Shown: positions 54,732 to 63,823, numbered from the stretch's first letter. The stretch: DNA of 64,000 bases from Pseudobutyrivibrio ruminis AD2017 (GCF_000424305.1 NZ_AUJQ01000003.1:186001-250000), one strand, 5' to 3'. Made by a program: numbers and translations. The notes: a model not told the origin generated them from the sequence alone.

Positions 54732-56489
54732 ATGAAACTTTCCAAGAGATATTTGGTTTTTACTATTATCATTGCGGTAGCATTGATATGGAAATTGAAT
54801 AATTGGAATGATAGATACGCAGTAGTTGAGACATTCCGAGGAGCAACACTAAATGAAGATGTGTTGTATCCTTTGATGTCTAAAAATCTTAATGATGCGG
54901 GACAGTTAAAGGTATACATTAACGGAGAAGTCTACACATCAAATCAGCCTAATATCATGCTTGATGATAAGCTTAATCCAGTTGGCTCACTTGAATTTAT
55001 CAGAGCTGAGCTTAAAGGCTCGGCTTTTATGGAGGATGAATCAAGCGCTTTAGTTCAGATCACAAACGACATCTACGAATTCGTAGAGGGTAATCCTTCA
55101 GCCACAGAAAATGGCGACGAAATAGAGCTGGCCATTGAACCATCACTTCATTTAGGTGAGCTGTACATTGGACTTGAGGATTTGTGTAATGTTTTTGGCT
55201 ATGATTACAGCTATGACAAAACAGCATACACAGTAACAATCGATTATGATAAGGCACCATCACTTCCATCAAAATATGATTTGAGAAGTGTTAACAGAGT
55301 CAGCACAATCAGAAACCAGGGCTCAACAGCTACATGCTGGGCATGTGCATCGTTAGAATCCCTGGAATCATCTTTACTTCCAGCTAAGCCATATCTGTTT
55401 TCTGTAGATTCCATGATAAATGAAAACAGCTTCGGATTGGACGAAACAGCAGGTGGAAAATACACCATGGCTTTAGCTTATCTTTTGTCATGGCAGGGGC
55501 CATCTATTGAAACTAATGTGTCTACTAACAGCATTATTTCAAATCTAACTACAAATGAAGATGATAATCCTAACATTCATTTACAGGAAGCACATTTTTA
55601 CGATTCGGAAAATCTTGATGAGATAAAAAGAGCAGTATATCAGTACGGTGGAGTTTCTTCTTCAATCTATGCCAGCGTTACTACTTCTAACCTGAATCGT
55701 TCTAAAAGCTACAATAGAAGAACAAATGCATACTGTTATTTAGGAAATTCAAAGCCTAATCACGATGTGGTTATAATTGGCTGGGATGATAAATATCCTG
55801 CTGATAATTTCAGTGAGAATGTTCCTAAGGATGGAGCTTTTATTTGCCAAAACAGTTGGGGAAATGGTTTTGGCGATGACGGAGTTTTTTATATTTCTTA
55901 TTATGATTCTAATATTGGAAATCAAGCAGTTTCTTATGTGACTGTTGATACAAATAACACCTACAACTACATTTACCAAAGTGATTTGTGTGGTTGGGTA
56001 GGTCAGATAGGCTACAACAAGGAATGGGCTTACGGTGCAAACACCTTTAAGGCTACAGCTAATCAGCAAATAGAAGCAGCTGGTTTTTATGCATTAGGCA
56101 AGGATACCAGCTACGAAATATTCTTCGTACCTAACTATGAAAATACAAGTACACTTTCTGATAAGGAGCTTGTAGCATCTGGTACAGTTAGTGACAAGGG
56201 CTACTATACAATCAAATTCAATTCTGCAAAGACTGTCACAAAGGGGGAAAGCTTTGCAATTGTATTATATGTGAACACACCTGAGACTAAGCGTCCGCTT
56301 GCAGTGGAATACGCTACAGATAAAATGACTCAGGCTGTTGATATCACAGATGGAAAGGGCTTTATAAGCAATAATGGTTTGGATTGGGAAAATGTTGAAG
56401 ATGCAATCCAGGCAAATCTTTGCATCAAAGCCTACGCAAATAATGTTATGGAAGTTTTTGAGGATGAGGCTAAAAAGGTAAGACAGTAA
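54732..56489 (+). CDS. Papain-like (C1) cysteine protease, membrane-anchored
   Basis: 585 aa. N-terminal membrane anchor (about 5-22), a domain at about 55-170 resembling the copper-amine-oxidase N-terminal/stalk fold (LEDLCNVFGYDYSYDKTAYTV, split), then a C1 peptidase: NQGSTATCWAC (Cys near 201), NHDVVIIGWDD (His near 343) and CQNSWGNGFGDDG (Asn near 373). The C-terminal ~160 residues look like the lectin-like domain found after clostridial C1 peptidases. An extracellular cell-surface role is likely. The amidase gene overlaps by one base. Confidence 0.88.
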   Translation: MKLSKRYLVFTIIIAVALIWKLNNWNDRYAVVETFRGATLNEDVLYPLMSKNLNDAGQLKVYINGEVYTSNQPNIMLDDKLNPVGSLEFIRAELKGSAFMEDESSALVQITNDIYEFVEGNPSATENGDEIELAIEPSLHLGELYIGLEDLCNVFGYDYSYDKTAYTVTIDYDKAPSLPSKYDLRSVNRVSTIRNQGSTATCWACASLESLESSLLPAKPYLFSVDSMINENSFGLDETAGGKYTMALAYLLSWQGPSIETNVSTNSIISNLTTNEDDNPNIHLQEAHFYDSENLDEIKRAVYQYGGVSSSIYASVTTSNLNRSKSYNRRTNAYCYLGNSKPNHDVVIIGWDDKYPADNFSENVPKDGAFICQNSWGNGFGDDGVFYISYYDSNIGNQAVSYVTVDTNNTYNYIYQSDLCGWVGQIGYNKEWAYGANTFKATANQQIEAAGFYALGKDTSYEIFFVPNYENTSTLSDKELVASGTVSDKGYYTIKFNSAKTVTKGESFAIVLYVNTPETKRPLAVEYATDKMTQAVDITDGKGFISNNGLDWENVEDAIQANLCIKAYANNVMEVFEDEAKKVRQ

Positions 56490-57556
56490 TGGAACAGAAG
56501 GTAATGGGAGCCTTCACAGCGATAATTCTTGCTGTTGTTATTATTATGAGCTGCATTTTGATATACGTGCCAAACATGCATATCATCGCTCTGAGAATCG
56601 AAGACAGCAAGCTTTCTGGGGGAAGAGTGTCTGTAATGGACATGTTACGTGCCAGCGATTTAGAGCTGCAAGGCGAGGGAGAAGCGACAAGAGAATCTAT
56701 ATTGAAGGGGCATCAGATACGTTTGACGTTACCACAAAATGTAACAAGTGCCAGCGTAAAAGTTGATAATATCCATGTTGAAAAGACAATAACAATATCT
56801 ATAAATGGTATAGGCAAGGATTATTTTGATAACTATCCTATGCGTGGTGAATCCAACAACATTATAGATATAACCTATGACAGCGAAAATCTTGTGGGTG
56901 TTATAGAGCTTACATTGGATACTGTAAAGGAAGCTATACTTACATCTGAGGATGAATATATTTACATCGATTTTGTAGAGCCACATGAAGTATATGACAA
57001 GATAGTTGTTGTGGATGCAGGCCATGGTGGAAATGTTCCTGGTGCATCTAAAATGGGTGTTAATGAGAAGGACATTAACTTAGATATTGTTCTGGAGCTT
57101 AAAAAGCTTTTTGATAGATGCGATAAAAATATCGGAGTTTACTACACCAGAACAGACGACAGCAATCCTTCCTTTGAAAACAGAGTGGGGCTGGCAAATG
57201 ATTCTAAAGCTGATGTTTTCTTATCAGTTCATAATAACTCTACAGCTTCAGGCCGTATGTCATCAATCAACGGAACTGAAGTAATGTATAAGGGCGGCGA
57301 TTCAACTGGAGAATCTAAAAAGTTTTCAAGCATGTGCCTTGCTCATTTGTTGGATCAGCTTGGATCAAAATCCAAAGGTACAATAGTAGGTGACGAGGTT
57401 TATATTATTCGTATGTCAAAGTCACCGGTAGCACTGGTTGAAGTTGGATTTATGACAAATCAAAAGGAGCTTGAAAATCTTCAAGATAAAGAATATCAAA
57501 GAAAGGCAGCACAGGCACTTTATGATGCAGTGCTAGAGTATTTAAATGAAAAGTAA
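56489..57556 (+). CDS. N-acetylmuramoyl-L-alanine amidase
   Basis: 355 aa. Signal/anchor at about 7-28, an AMIN-like beta-rich region (about 35-165), then Amidase_3 (about 170-352): VVVDAGHGG, the second His in FLSVHNN and Glu in VALVEVGFMTN are zinc and catalytic residues. Cuts peptides from glycan strands in the wall. Starts at TAATG with the protease gene; rdgB overlaps its last 11 bases. Confidence 0.93.
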   Translation: MEQKVMGAFTAIILAVVIIMSCILIYVPNMHIIALRIEDSKLSGGRVSVMDMLRASDLELQGEGEATRESILKGHQIRLTLPQNVTSASVKVDNIHVEKTITISINGIGKDYFDNYPMRGESNNIIDITYDSENLVGVIELTLDTVKEAILTSEDEYIYIDFVEPHEVYDKIVVVDAGHGGNVPGASKMGVNEKDINLDIVLELKKLFDRCDKNIGVYYTRTDDSNPSFENRVGLANDSKADVFLSVHNNSTASGRMSSINGTEVMYKGGDSTGESKKFSSMCLAHLLDQLGSKSKGTIVGDEVYIIRMSKSPVALVEVGFMTNQKELENLQDKEYQRKAAQALYDAVLEYLNEK

Positions 57557-58157
57557 GATTATTTTTGCAACAGGAAATGCCAACAAGATGCGAGAGATTC
57601 GTGAGATTCTTGGTGAAGACAAATACGATATCCAGTCCATGAAGGAAGCAGGAATTGACGTGGATATTATAGAGGATGGAACAACATTTGAAGAGAATTC
57701 TCTTATTAAGGCAAGAGCTGTTGCAGGGTTTGCAAAGGACGCCATTGTTTTAGCGGACGACAGCGGACTTGAAATAGATGCACTTAACAAGGAGCCTGGT
57801 ATTTATTCTGCCAGATATATGGGTGAGGACACATCCTACGATATCAAAAATGCTAATCTAATTGAAAGATTGGAGGGTGTTGAAAAGGAAGACAGAAGTG
57901 CCAGATTCGTATGCGCCGTTTCTGCAGTTTTCCCTGATGGAAAGGAAGCCTGCGTTCGTGGAACAATCGAAGGCTATATAGGCTATGAGCCAATGGGTGC
58001 CAACGGCTTTGGCTACGACCCAATCTTTTATTTGTGGGACAAGGATGTTAGCACAGCCAGCTTAAGTCCAGAAGACAAAAATGCCATAAGTCATAGAGGT
58101 AAGGCTCTTAGAATGATAAAGGAAGAAATTGTTAATCATGAAAATATTGGTTGTTAG
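57546..58157 (+). CDS. rdgB: XTP/dITP diphosphatase (Ham1 family)
   Basis: 203 aa. Hallmarks FATGNANKMREI, TFEENSLIKARA, LADDSGLEIDAL and the GANGFGYDPIF substrate motif. Removes deaminated purine nucleotides. Overlaps both neighbours (11 and 20 bp), so it is part of one translationally coupled operon. Confidence 0.96.
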   Translation: MKSKIIFATGNANKMREIREILGEDKYDIQSMKEAGIDVDIIEDGTTFEENSLIKARAVAGFAKDAIVLADDSGLEIDALNKEPGIYSARYMGEDTSYDIKNANLIERLEGVEKEDRSARFVCAVSAVFPDGKEACVRGTIEGYIGYEPMGANGFGYDPIFYLWDKDVSTASLSPEDKNAISHRGKALRMIKEEIVNHENIGC

Positions 58158-58641
58158 TGATACTCATGGCAAAGCAGAAAATCTGAGAGATGCCATTCAA
58201 ATAGAAAAGCCAGATATAATCTATCATCTTGGAGATGGACAAGGGGTAGAGGATAATCTTTGGATGATGTCAGAAGCACCAGCGGAATGCGTATGTGGCA
58301 ATTGTGACTGGGGCGTTAATCTACCGGGAGATATTGTACTTGAGGTTGGAAAGCATGTCATACTGCTTACTCATGGGCATGGATACGGTGTAAACTATGG
58401 CTACGATAGAATTGCAGAGGCTGCACATCAGAAAGGCTGTGACGTAGTTTTATATGGTCACACACATGTCCCAATAATCGATCATTACCAGGATTTGATT
58501 ATTGCAAATCCAGGAAGTATATCTTATCCAAGACAAAATAGTCGTGAACACACTTATATGACAATTTTAGTGGATAATGAAGGTGAGTTCAAAATGGATT
58601 TACATTCGTTAGAGGAATACGATAGGACACATGGAAATTAG
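58138..58641 (+). CDS. YfcE/MJ0936-family metallophosphodiesterase
   Basis: 167 aa. Metal ligands in VVSDTHG, HLGDGQG, CGNCDWG, LTHGHGYG and YGHTHVP are all present, the pattern of the YfcE group of phosphodiesterases. Commonly encoded next to rdgB in Firmicutes. ATG 58138 with AGGAAGAA upstream is preferred over the TTG at 58129. Confidence 0.92.
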   Translation: MKILVVSDTHGKAENLRDAIQIEKPDIIYHLGDGQGVEDNLWMMSEAPAECVCGNCDWGVNLPGDIVLEVGKHVILLTHGHGYGVNYGYDRIAEAAHQKGCDVVLYGHTHVPIIDHYQDLIIANPGSISYPRQNSREHTYMTILVDNEGEFKMDLHSLEEYDRTHGN

Positions 58642-60124
58642 AATTGTTATTGAAGGTGCAGATCCGCAGAAGGAATATATGCTTGTGTCGGATGAGCCAA
58701 TTAGCTTCATAGAGGCCATGAATCAGCTGGGACTTAGCTTCTACCGCCCATGTGGTGGTATAGGTAAGTGTCTAAGCTGCGCCATAAAATTTGTTTATGG
58801 TATGCCACCTATGACATCTTTTGATGAGCGAGGATTGGATTTCTCGGAAATGCGTGCAGGCTATCGATTAGGTTGCAAGTGTGTCATCACTCGTGATTGC
58901 AAAATATTAGTACCAGCATCTCTTGCATCAGAAATCACATCTGTCCTTGCCGATGAGGTGGCAGAGGATGAGGATTTCGATAAGGAAAACATAGGTATTG
59001 CTGTTGATATTGGAACTACCACATTGGCTACAGCGGTTATCGATATGGATACTGGCAAGATGTTACGTCAGCGCAATTGCACCAATTCCCAAATTAGATT
59101 TGGAGCTGATGTTATGAGCCGTGTTAAGGCGGCTATGGAAGGCCACAGCGATGAGCTTATGGATTGCGTTAGAAAGGATTTGATGAAGCTTGGTGAAGAA
59201 ATCCTTGGCGAGAATTATCTAATGCATAAAGTGGTGTTTAGTGGAAATACAATCATGACCCATCTGCTGCTTGGTATGGTGGTAGATGGCTTTGCTAGAT
59301 ATCCATTTGTTCCATATACACTTGATAGCGTAAAGTTTGTAAAGGACAGAAGAAATATCTTCTTTATGCCAGCTATCGGTGCATTTGTTGGTGGTGATAT
59401 TGTTTCAGGACTTTACTATCTGAAGGATAGAGGAAGCTTCCTTTTGGTAGATATGGGAACCAATGCGGAGCTTGTATTATATGATGGAAAGACTTATTAT
59501 TGTACATCTGCATCTGCAGGCCCAGCACTTGAAGGCGCTAATCTAAAATGTGGTGTTGCCTCAGTGCGAGGAGCTATTAATCATCTTAGCATTAATAATG
59601 GAAAATGTACTTACACCACCATCGGTGGCGAGGCTCCAATAGGATTATGTGGTAGTGGTGTTATAGATTTGATTCACGAATTAAGGCGAAATCACCTTAT
59701 AGATGAAGGTGGATTGCTGGTAGAGGAATATGCCGAAACAGGCTATCCAATTACTGAAAACGTAGTTGTAAGTGGTGAGGATATTCAGCAGGTACTCTTA
59801 GCAAAGTCAGCTATTTATTCTGCTATAACCCTTCTTATAAAGGAAGCAGGAATACAGGTTGATGATATAGACCATCTATTTGTTTCAGGCGGCCTAGGGG
59901 CAACTATTGGTGTGTGGTCTGCAGCAGGAATAGGCATCTTCCCTAAGGAGCTGTTGCCAAAATTCGAAGCAGTGGGAAACACATCACTTCGAGGTGCAAT
60001 CAAATTTGTACGAGACGGTAACGAGGAAGAGCTACAAGAAATAAAGGACAATGCAAAAGTAGTAATTCTAAACGAGAAGCCAGAATTTCAGGAACTGTTT
60101 TTTGATAATTTGAAATTGAGTTAA
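58631..60124 (+). CDS. 2Fe-2S/ASKHA-domain protein (RACo-like, DUF4445)
   Basis: 497 aa. N-terminal ferredoxin-type 2Fe-2S domain (about 1-98; RPCGGIGKCLSC plus LGCKC), then an actin-like ASKHA domain with VDIGTTTLATAVID and MGTNAELVLY phosphate loops and LCGSGVIDL. The family includes RACo/RamA activators that reduce corrinoid proteins with ATP; no corrinoid protein gene is nearby, so the partner is unknown. Overlaps the phosphodiesterase gene by 11 bp. Confidence 0.85.
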   Translation: MEIRIVIEGADPQKEYMLVSDEPISFIEAMNQLGLSFYRPCGGIGKCLSCAIKFVYGMPPMTSFDERGLDFSEMRAGYRLGCKCVITRDCKILVPASLASEITSVLADEVAEDEDFDKENIGIAVDIGTTTLATAVIDMDTGKMLRQRNCTNSQIRFGADVMSRVKAAMEGHSDELMDCVRKDLMKLGEEILGENYLMHKVVFSGNTIMTHLLLGMVVDGFARYPFVPYTLDSVKFVKDRRNIFFMPAIGAFVGGDIVSGLYYLKDRGSFLLVDMGTNAELVLYDGKTYYCTSASAGPALEGANLKCGVASVRGAINHLSINNGKCTYTTIGGEAPIGLCGSGVIDLIHELRRNHLIDEGGLLVEEYAETGYPITENVVVSGEDIQQVLLAKSAIYSAITLLIKEAGIQVDDIDHLFVSGGLGATIGVWSAAGIGIFPKELLPKFEAVGNTSLRGAIKFVRDGNEEELQEIKDNAKVVILNEKPEFQELFFDNLKLS

Positions 60125-60132
60125 ATAAAAAG

Positions 60133-60170
60133 GAGCACAATTACGTTAAACGTAACTGTGCTCTATTTTT
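60133..60170. terminator. Bidirectional terminator between convergent genes
   Basis: GAGCACA-TTACG / CGTAA-TGTGCTC with a single A-C mismatch, then a T-run on the plus strand; it also serves the minus-strand M42 gene. Confidence 0.9.
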
Positions 60171-60173
60171 ATA

Positions 60174-61211
60174 TTATTTTACGTAGTTAATAAGTAAGCG
60201 GAATGTGTTTTCGGCACCCTTCTTGTGAGAACGCTCGTAGCCGTGGCTAGCGTATACACCTGCACCAATGAGGCCGTGCTTTACATCATAGCCTGCCCTA
60301 AGAGCAGCATCTGCATCAGAACCGTAATGTGGATAAACATCTACAGCAAAGTCGATGTCGTTAGCTTTTGCAGTGTTAATTAGGTTAGTAACAACATCAT
60401 AGTTGTAAGGGCCAGCAGAATCCTTAGCACAAATGCTAACCTGAGTTTCCTTACAATCAAGACCTTCACCAATGCATCCCATATCTACAGAAAGGATTTC
60501 GGTAACACCAGCTGGAACAGTACCGCAAGCACCGTGACCAACCTCTTCGTATACTGTGATGTGGTGATAGATTTTTCTGTCTGTAGTGATTTTGTTGTCG
60601 GCAATGTATTTAGCCTGTCCTAAAAGAATACCTACAGAAAGCTTATCATCTAAGAAACGGCTCTTGATGTAGCCTGATTTTGTAACTCTTGTGCGAGGCT
60701 CGAAGGCAACGATATCACCAATCATAATGCCAAGCTTTTTAGTATCATCTGCAGTGGCAACTTCCTCGTCGATAACAACCTCCATGCAGTTGAACTCTCT
60801 GGTTGTAGAAGAGTAATCGTCGTTTACATGTACAGATGCGTTGTTAAGCTGAAGTGTTCCTTCGTATACCTGTCCATCGCGTGTGTAAATGCGGCAGTTT
60901 TCTGATTCACCATTGTTAGGATTGAAACCGCCAAGAGGTGTGATTTCAAGATTACCGTTAGCCTTGATTTTGCTAACCATACCACCAAGTGTATCCATGT
61001 GTGCTTCAATAAGGATAGCGTCATCGGCGTTGTTTCCGCCTAAATCAACAAGTACGCCGCCCTTTGTAGTAAGCTCTGGTTTGAAACCAAGCTTTTCGTA
61101 TTCAGCAATAAGATGCTTTGCAGCGTTTGCTGTAAAACCTGTAGGGCTGTCGATTGCTAGAATATCTTCTGTCTGCTTTACAATGTAATCAACATAGTTT
61201 TCTGTATTCAT
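60174..61211 (-). CDS. M42-family metallopeptidase
   Basis: 345 aa. Zinc ligands appear in IEAHMDTLGG, SRFLDDKLSVG, VYEEVGHGACG and SVDMGCIG, with a final His in GVYASHGYER, matching the M42 glutamyl-aminopeptidase/PepA-like family often called endoglucanase M. Cytoplasmic tetrahedral aminopeptidase in relatives. TTAGGAGG precedes the ATG; monocistronic. Confidence 0.92.
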   Translation of the reverse strand: MNTENYVDYIVKQTEDILAIDSPTGFTANAAKHLIAEYEKLGFKPELTTKGGVLVDLGGNNADDAILIEAHMDTLGGMVSKIKANGNLEITPLGGFNPNNGESENCRIYTRDGQVYEGTLQLNNASVHVNDDYSSTTREFNCMEVVIDEEVATADDTKKLGIMIGDIVAFEPRTRVTKSGYIKSRFLDDKLSVGILLGQAKYIADNKITTDRKIYHHITVYEEVGHGACGTVPAGVTEILSVDMGCIGEGLDCKETQVSICAKDSAGPYNYDVVTNLINTAKANDIDFAVDVYPHYGSDADAALRAGYDVKHGLIGAGVYASHGYERSHKKGAENTFRLLINYVK

Positions 61212-61290
61212 ATCTGCCTCCTAAAAATTAAAATCAATTGCACAAAATCGGTTTACACCATCACTTTATTATGCTAAAGTATACCTAAAT

Positions 61291-61313
61291 AAAAAAAGCT
61301 GGTGACGGGAATT
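61291..61313. repeat. Second copy of the tRNA-Thr 3' end
   Basis: 23 bp identical to 61384-61406 (T-run, acceptor 3' strand and part of the T-arm of the tRNA gene). The 70 bp between copies contain ATTCTTGAG-cttgt-CTCAAGAAT and AATTCCC, which can pair with the repeat. It resembles an attachment-site or tRNA duplication scar. Confidence 0.7.
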
Positions 61314-61389
61314 AAGCGAAGCGCTGATTCTTGAGCTTGTCTCAAGAATAGATTCAATTCCCTTTTTAGTCTTTTTAGGTACTAAAAAA

Positions 61390-61461
61390 AGCTGGTGACG
61401 GGAATTGAACCCGTGACCCCTTCCTTACCAAGGAAGTGCTCTACCTCTGAGCCACACCAGC
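61390..61461 (-). tRNA. tRNA-Thr(GGT)
   Basis: Minus strand folds as a cloverleaf: acceptor GCTGGTG / CACCAGC, D-arm GGCTCAGAGGTAGAGC, anticodon arm CTTCC-TTGGTAA-GGAAG with GGT anticodon, T-arm CGGGTTCAATTCCCG. CCA is not encoded; a seven-T run follows at once. Confidence 0.96.
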
Positions 61462-61480
61462 TTGCTATTCAGCAAGAAAA

Positions 61481-61509
61481 AGCATATCAAAGTTGGGTAG
61501 CGATGTCAA
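61481..61509 (-). promoter_or_regulatory. Promoter of tRNA-Thr
   Basis: Minus strand TTGACA, 17 bp, TATGCT, 19 bp before the mature tRNA 5' end. Confidence 0.85.
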
Positions 61510-61540
61510 TAGATGAAGGTCATTTTGTGAGGGATTGAGT

Positions 61541-62221
61541 ATGAAAATTTCGGTTGCAACTGCGGACTCTAAGGTAACCTATGAAGAGATAATCGAGGGT
61601 CCAGCAAAGGAGACTTCTACTAGTAATACAAATGCAACTAGCGAGGCATTTGTAAAGGCATTAAACCAAAAAACAGTAGCTGATAATATCAAGACTGCCA
61701 CCTCCTATAAAGATATCTTTATAGAAGCAAGTGAGAAGTATGGAGTAAGCTATGATTTACTGACAGCCATAGCTGAGCAGGAATCTGGATTTAATCCTAA
61801 TGCGGTAAGTCACACAGGCGCAATGGGAATCATGCAGATAATGCCAGCCACAGCAAACGAGCTTAAGCTTACACATCCATTTGACGCCTATGAAAACATA
61901 ATGGCAGGAGCTAATTATATTTCTCAGAAGCTGAAGGAGTATAACGGCGATTTGGATAAGGCTTTGGCTGCTTACAATGCTGGAAGCAACGCTGTAGATA
62001 TGTATGGCGGCGTTCCACCTTACGGTGAAACATTAAGCTATGTGGAAAACGTAAAAGCGATAATGCAAAGAGGTGCAAATGTACCTTATACTAACTACAT
62101 TTCGCGTAACGCTTCCAAAGCAGAAATCGAAGCTGATTTGAAACTGCTGCTTAAGGATTTGCCTGATACAGAAGAGTATGCTGAACTTAGAAACACACTA
62201 GCGGAGATTAATTATTTATGA
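61541..62221 (+). CDS. Lytic transglycosylase (SLT domain) without signal peptide
   Basis: 226 aa. The SLT domain spans about residues 60-185: AEQESGFNPNAVS with catalytic Glu, GAMGIMQIMPATA, MAGANYISQKL and ALAAYNAGSNAV. The first ~50 residues are Thr/Ser-rich and hydrophilic with no signal sequence, as in transglycosylases exported through the flagellar apparatus. The start is ATG 61541; lysA-like gene overlaps by four bases (ATGA). Confidence 0.88.
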   Translation: MKISVATADSKVTYEEIIEGPAKETSTSNTNATSEAFVKALNQKTVADNIKTATSYKDIFIEASEKYGVSYDLLTAIAEQESGFNPNAVSHTGAMGIMQIMPATANELKLTHPFDAYENIMAGANYISQKLKEYNGDLDKALAAYNAGSNAVDMYGGVPPYGETLSYVENVKAIMQRGANVPYTNYISRNASKAEIEADLKLLLKDLPDTEEYAELRNTLAEINYL

Positions 62222-63486
62222 AAACCCCATTTGTTACAAAGAATCAAATCGAAGAAATTACAAAAACTATCCCAACTCCATTTAACATTTATGATGAGAA
62301 GGGAATCAGAGAAAACGCAAGGGCTGTAAACAAGGCTTTCAGCTGGAACAAAGGATTCAAGGAATATTTTGCAGTAAAAGCTAATCCTAATCCCTTCTTA
62401 CTTAAAATCTTACAGGAAGAGGGCTGTGGTGTTGACTGCGCTTCTTATGTAGAGCTTGCATTATCAGACGAGCTTGGGTTCAAGAAGGATGACATCATGT
62501 TCTCATCTAATGACACACCTGCAAGCGAATTCAAATATGCAGATGATTTAGGTGTAATCGTAAATCTAGATGATTTCACACATATTGATTTTTATGAAAA
62601 GGCTGTAGGACATTTCCCTAAAAAGATGTGCTGTCGCTTTAACCCAGGTGGAGTATATGAGCTTTCAAACGGAATCATGGACAATCCTGGAGACAGCAAA
62701 TACGGTATGACTAAGGACCAGCTTTTTGAGGCATATCAGGTTCTTAAAAGCAAGGGCGTGGAGGAATTCGGAATCCATGCATTCCTAGTTTCAAACACAG
62801 TTACTAACGACTATTATCCAACACTTGCAAAGACATTGTTTGAGCTCATTGTAGAGCTGAAGGAAAAGACTGGAATTGCTATTTCATTCGTTAATCTTTC
62901 GGGTGGTGTTGGTATTGCATATCGCCCTGATCAGAAGGCTAACGATATCGCTGTTATTGGCGAAGGAGTTCATAAGGCATTCGATGAAATCTTAGTTCCA
63001 GCAGGACTTGGTGATGTTGCTATCCTTACAGAAATGGGCCGCTTTATGACTGGCCCTTACGGTGGACTTGTTACAACAGCCATCCACGAAAAGCACACCT
63101 ACAAGGAATACATCGGTGTTGACGCCTGCGCTGTTGATTTGATGCGTCCAGCTGTATATGGTTCATATCATCACGTTACAGTTTTAGGCAAGGAAGGGGC
63201 ACCTGAAGACCACGTATATGATGTGGTAGGTTCTCTTTGCGAAAACTGCGATAAGTTCGCCGTAGACAGACAGCTTCCTAAGATAGAAGATGGTGATATC
63301 CTGTTTATCCACGACACCGGTGCTCACGGATATTCAATGGGCTACAACTACAACGGCAAGCTTAAAAGCGCCGAGGTTTTACTTAAGGAAGACGGCTCAT
63401 TTAAGCTAATCAGACGTCCAGAAACAATCAAGGATTATCTTGCTACTTTTGATAATTTAGGTATCGTCGACGGACTGTTAAAATAA
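62218..63486 (+). CDS. Diaminopimelate decarboxylase-like PLP enzyme
   Basis: 422 aa fold-type III decarboxylase. PLP lysine in FAVKANPNP, LSGGVGIAYRP phosphate loop, and GSLCENCDKFA with the catalytic Cys of the C-terminal domain. It belongs to the DapDC/ornithine decarboxylase group; the length and GSLCEN motif fit LysA, making L-lysine from meso-diaminopimelate, though GHAFLVSN replaces the usual H-x-GS residues (here GIHAFLVSN), so a related carboxynorspermidine- or DAP-type activity is possible. Confidence 0.8.
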   Translation: MKTPFVTKNQIEEITKTIPTPFNIYDEKGIRENARAVNKAFSWNKGFKEYFAVKANPNPFLLKILQEEGCGVDCASYVELALSDELGFKKDDIMFSSNDTPASEFKYADDLGVIVNLDDFTHIDFYEKAVGHFPKKMCCRFNPGGVYELSNGIMDNPGDSKYGMTKDQLFEAYQVLKSKGVEEFGIHAFLVSNTVTNDYYPTLAKTLFELIVELKEKTGIAISFVNLSGGVGIAYRPDQKANDIAVIGEGVHKAFDEILVPAGLGDVAILTEMGRFMTGPYGGLVTTAIHEKHTYKEYIGVDACAVDLMRPAVYGSYHHVTVLGKEGAPEDHVYDVVGSLCENCDKFAVDRQLPKIEDGDILFIHDTGAHGYSMGYNYNGKLKSAEVLLKEDGSFKLIRRPETIKDYLATFDNLGIVDGLLK

Positions 63487-63519
63487 ATAATTTTTTGGGA
63501 AAAATAATCCCAAATCGTA

Positions 63520-63548
63520 TTGAAAACGCAGACAAGATTTAGTATACT
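63520..63548 (+). promoter_or_regulatory. Promoter of tRNA-Leu
   Basis: TTGAAA, 17 bp, TATACT, 11 bp before the tRNA. Confidence 0.85.
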
Positions 63549-63559
63549 AGTCTGCGGAC

Positions 63560-63643
63560 GCCGGCTTGTCGGAATTGGCAGACGAGGCAGACTCAAAATC
63601 TGTTGGTGGCAACATCGTGCGGGTTCAAGTCCCGCAGCCGGCA
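63560..63643 (+). tRNA. tRNA-Leu(CAA)
   Basis: Class II cloverleaf: acceptor GCCGGCT / AGCCGGC with A discriminator, anticodon arm GCAGA-CTCAAAA-TCTGT (anticodon CAA), long variable arm GTTGGTGGCAACATC, T-arm GCGGGTTCAAGTCCCGC. CCA not encoded. Confidence 0.96.
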
Positions 63644-63647
63644 TAAT

Positions 63648-63684
63648 AATACCTCTAGCATGAGCTAGAGGTATTTCCTTTTAT
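63648..63684 (+). terminator. Terminator of tRNA-Leu
   Basis: Perfect 12-bp stem AATACCTCTAGC / GCTAGAGGTATT with an ATGA loop, then T-rich sequence. Confidence 0.9.
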
Positions 63685-63685
63685 T

Positions 63686-63714
63686 TTGACATTTTCACAT
63701 AAACATGTTAATCT
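63686..63714 (+). promoter_or_regulatory. Promoter of the antitoxin RNA
   Basis: Consensus TTGACA, 17 bp, TAATCT; start expected near 63721. No ORF follows, only a short transcript to the terminator at 63758-63793. Confidence 0.8.
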
Positions 63715-63720
63715 ATAACC

Positions 63721-63793
63721 AGCTAGAAAAGTGATTATTTTCAAGTTGTACAAAAACAAAACCCTAGGGAGTTGCCGCTCTCTAGGGTTTTTT
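63721..63793 (+). ncRNA. Antitoxin RNA of a par/Fst-like type I toxin-antitoxin module
   Basis: Predicted ~70-nt RNA from the promoter at 63686 to the shared terminator. Bases 63724-63739 are identical to plus-strand 63896-63911 (16 of 16) and 63742-63752 match 63917-63927 (10 of 11). As the toxin mRNA is read from the minus strand, these repeats are antisense to its start codon, spacer and codons 3-8, besides full complementarity in the shared terminator. The RNAII of plasmid pAD1 par has this design and size. Confidence 0.8.
63758..63793. terminator. Shared bidirectional terminator of toxin and antitoxin
   Basis: AAACCCTAGGGAG / CTCTCTAGGGTTT with a TTGCCG loop (one G-T position); T-runs in both directions (TTTTTT on plus, TTTTGTTTTTG on minus). 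Confidence 0.93.
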
Positions 63794-63823
63794 CTCGTTT
63801 TAAACGGTTGAGCATCCGCTAGG

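Noticed and set aside
61291-61406. Integrated element bounded by tRNA att repeats
   Set aside because: Only 70 bp separate the repeats and there is no integrase or foreign gene in the window.
63495-63513. TTTGGGA/TCCCAAA hairpin as terminator of the lysA-like gene
   Set aside because: Short AT-rich stem with no T-run after it; too weak to list as a feature.
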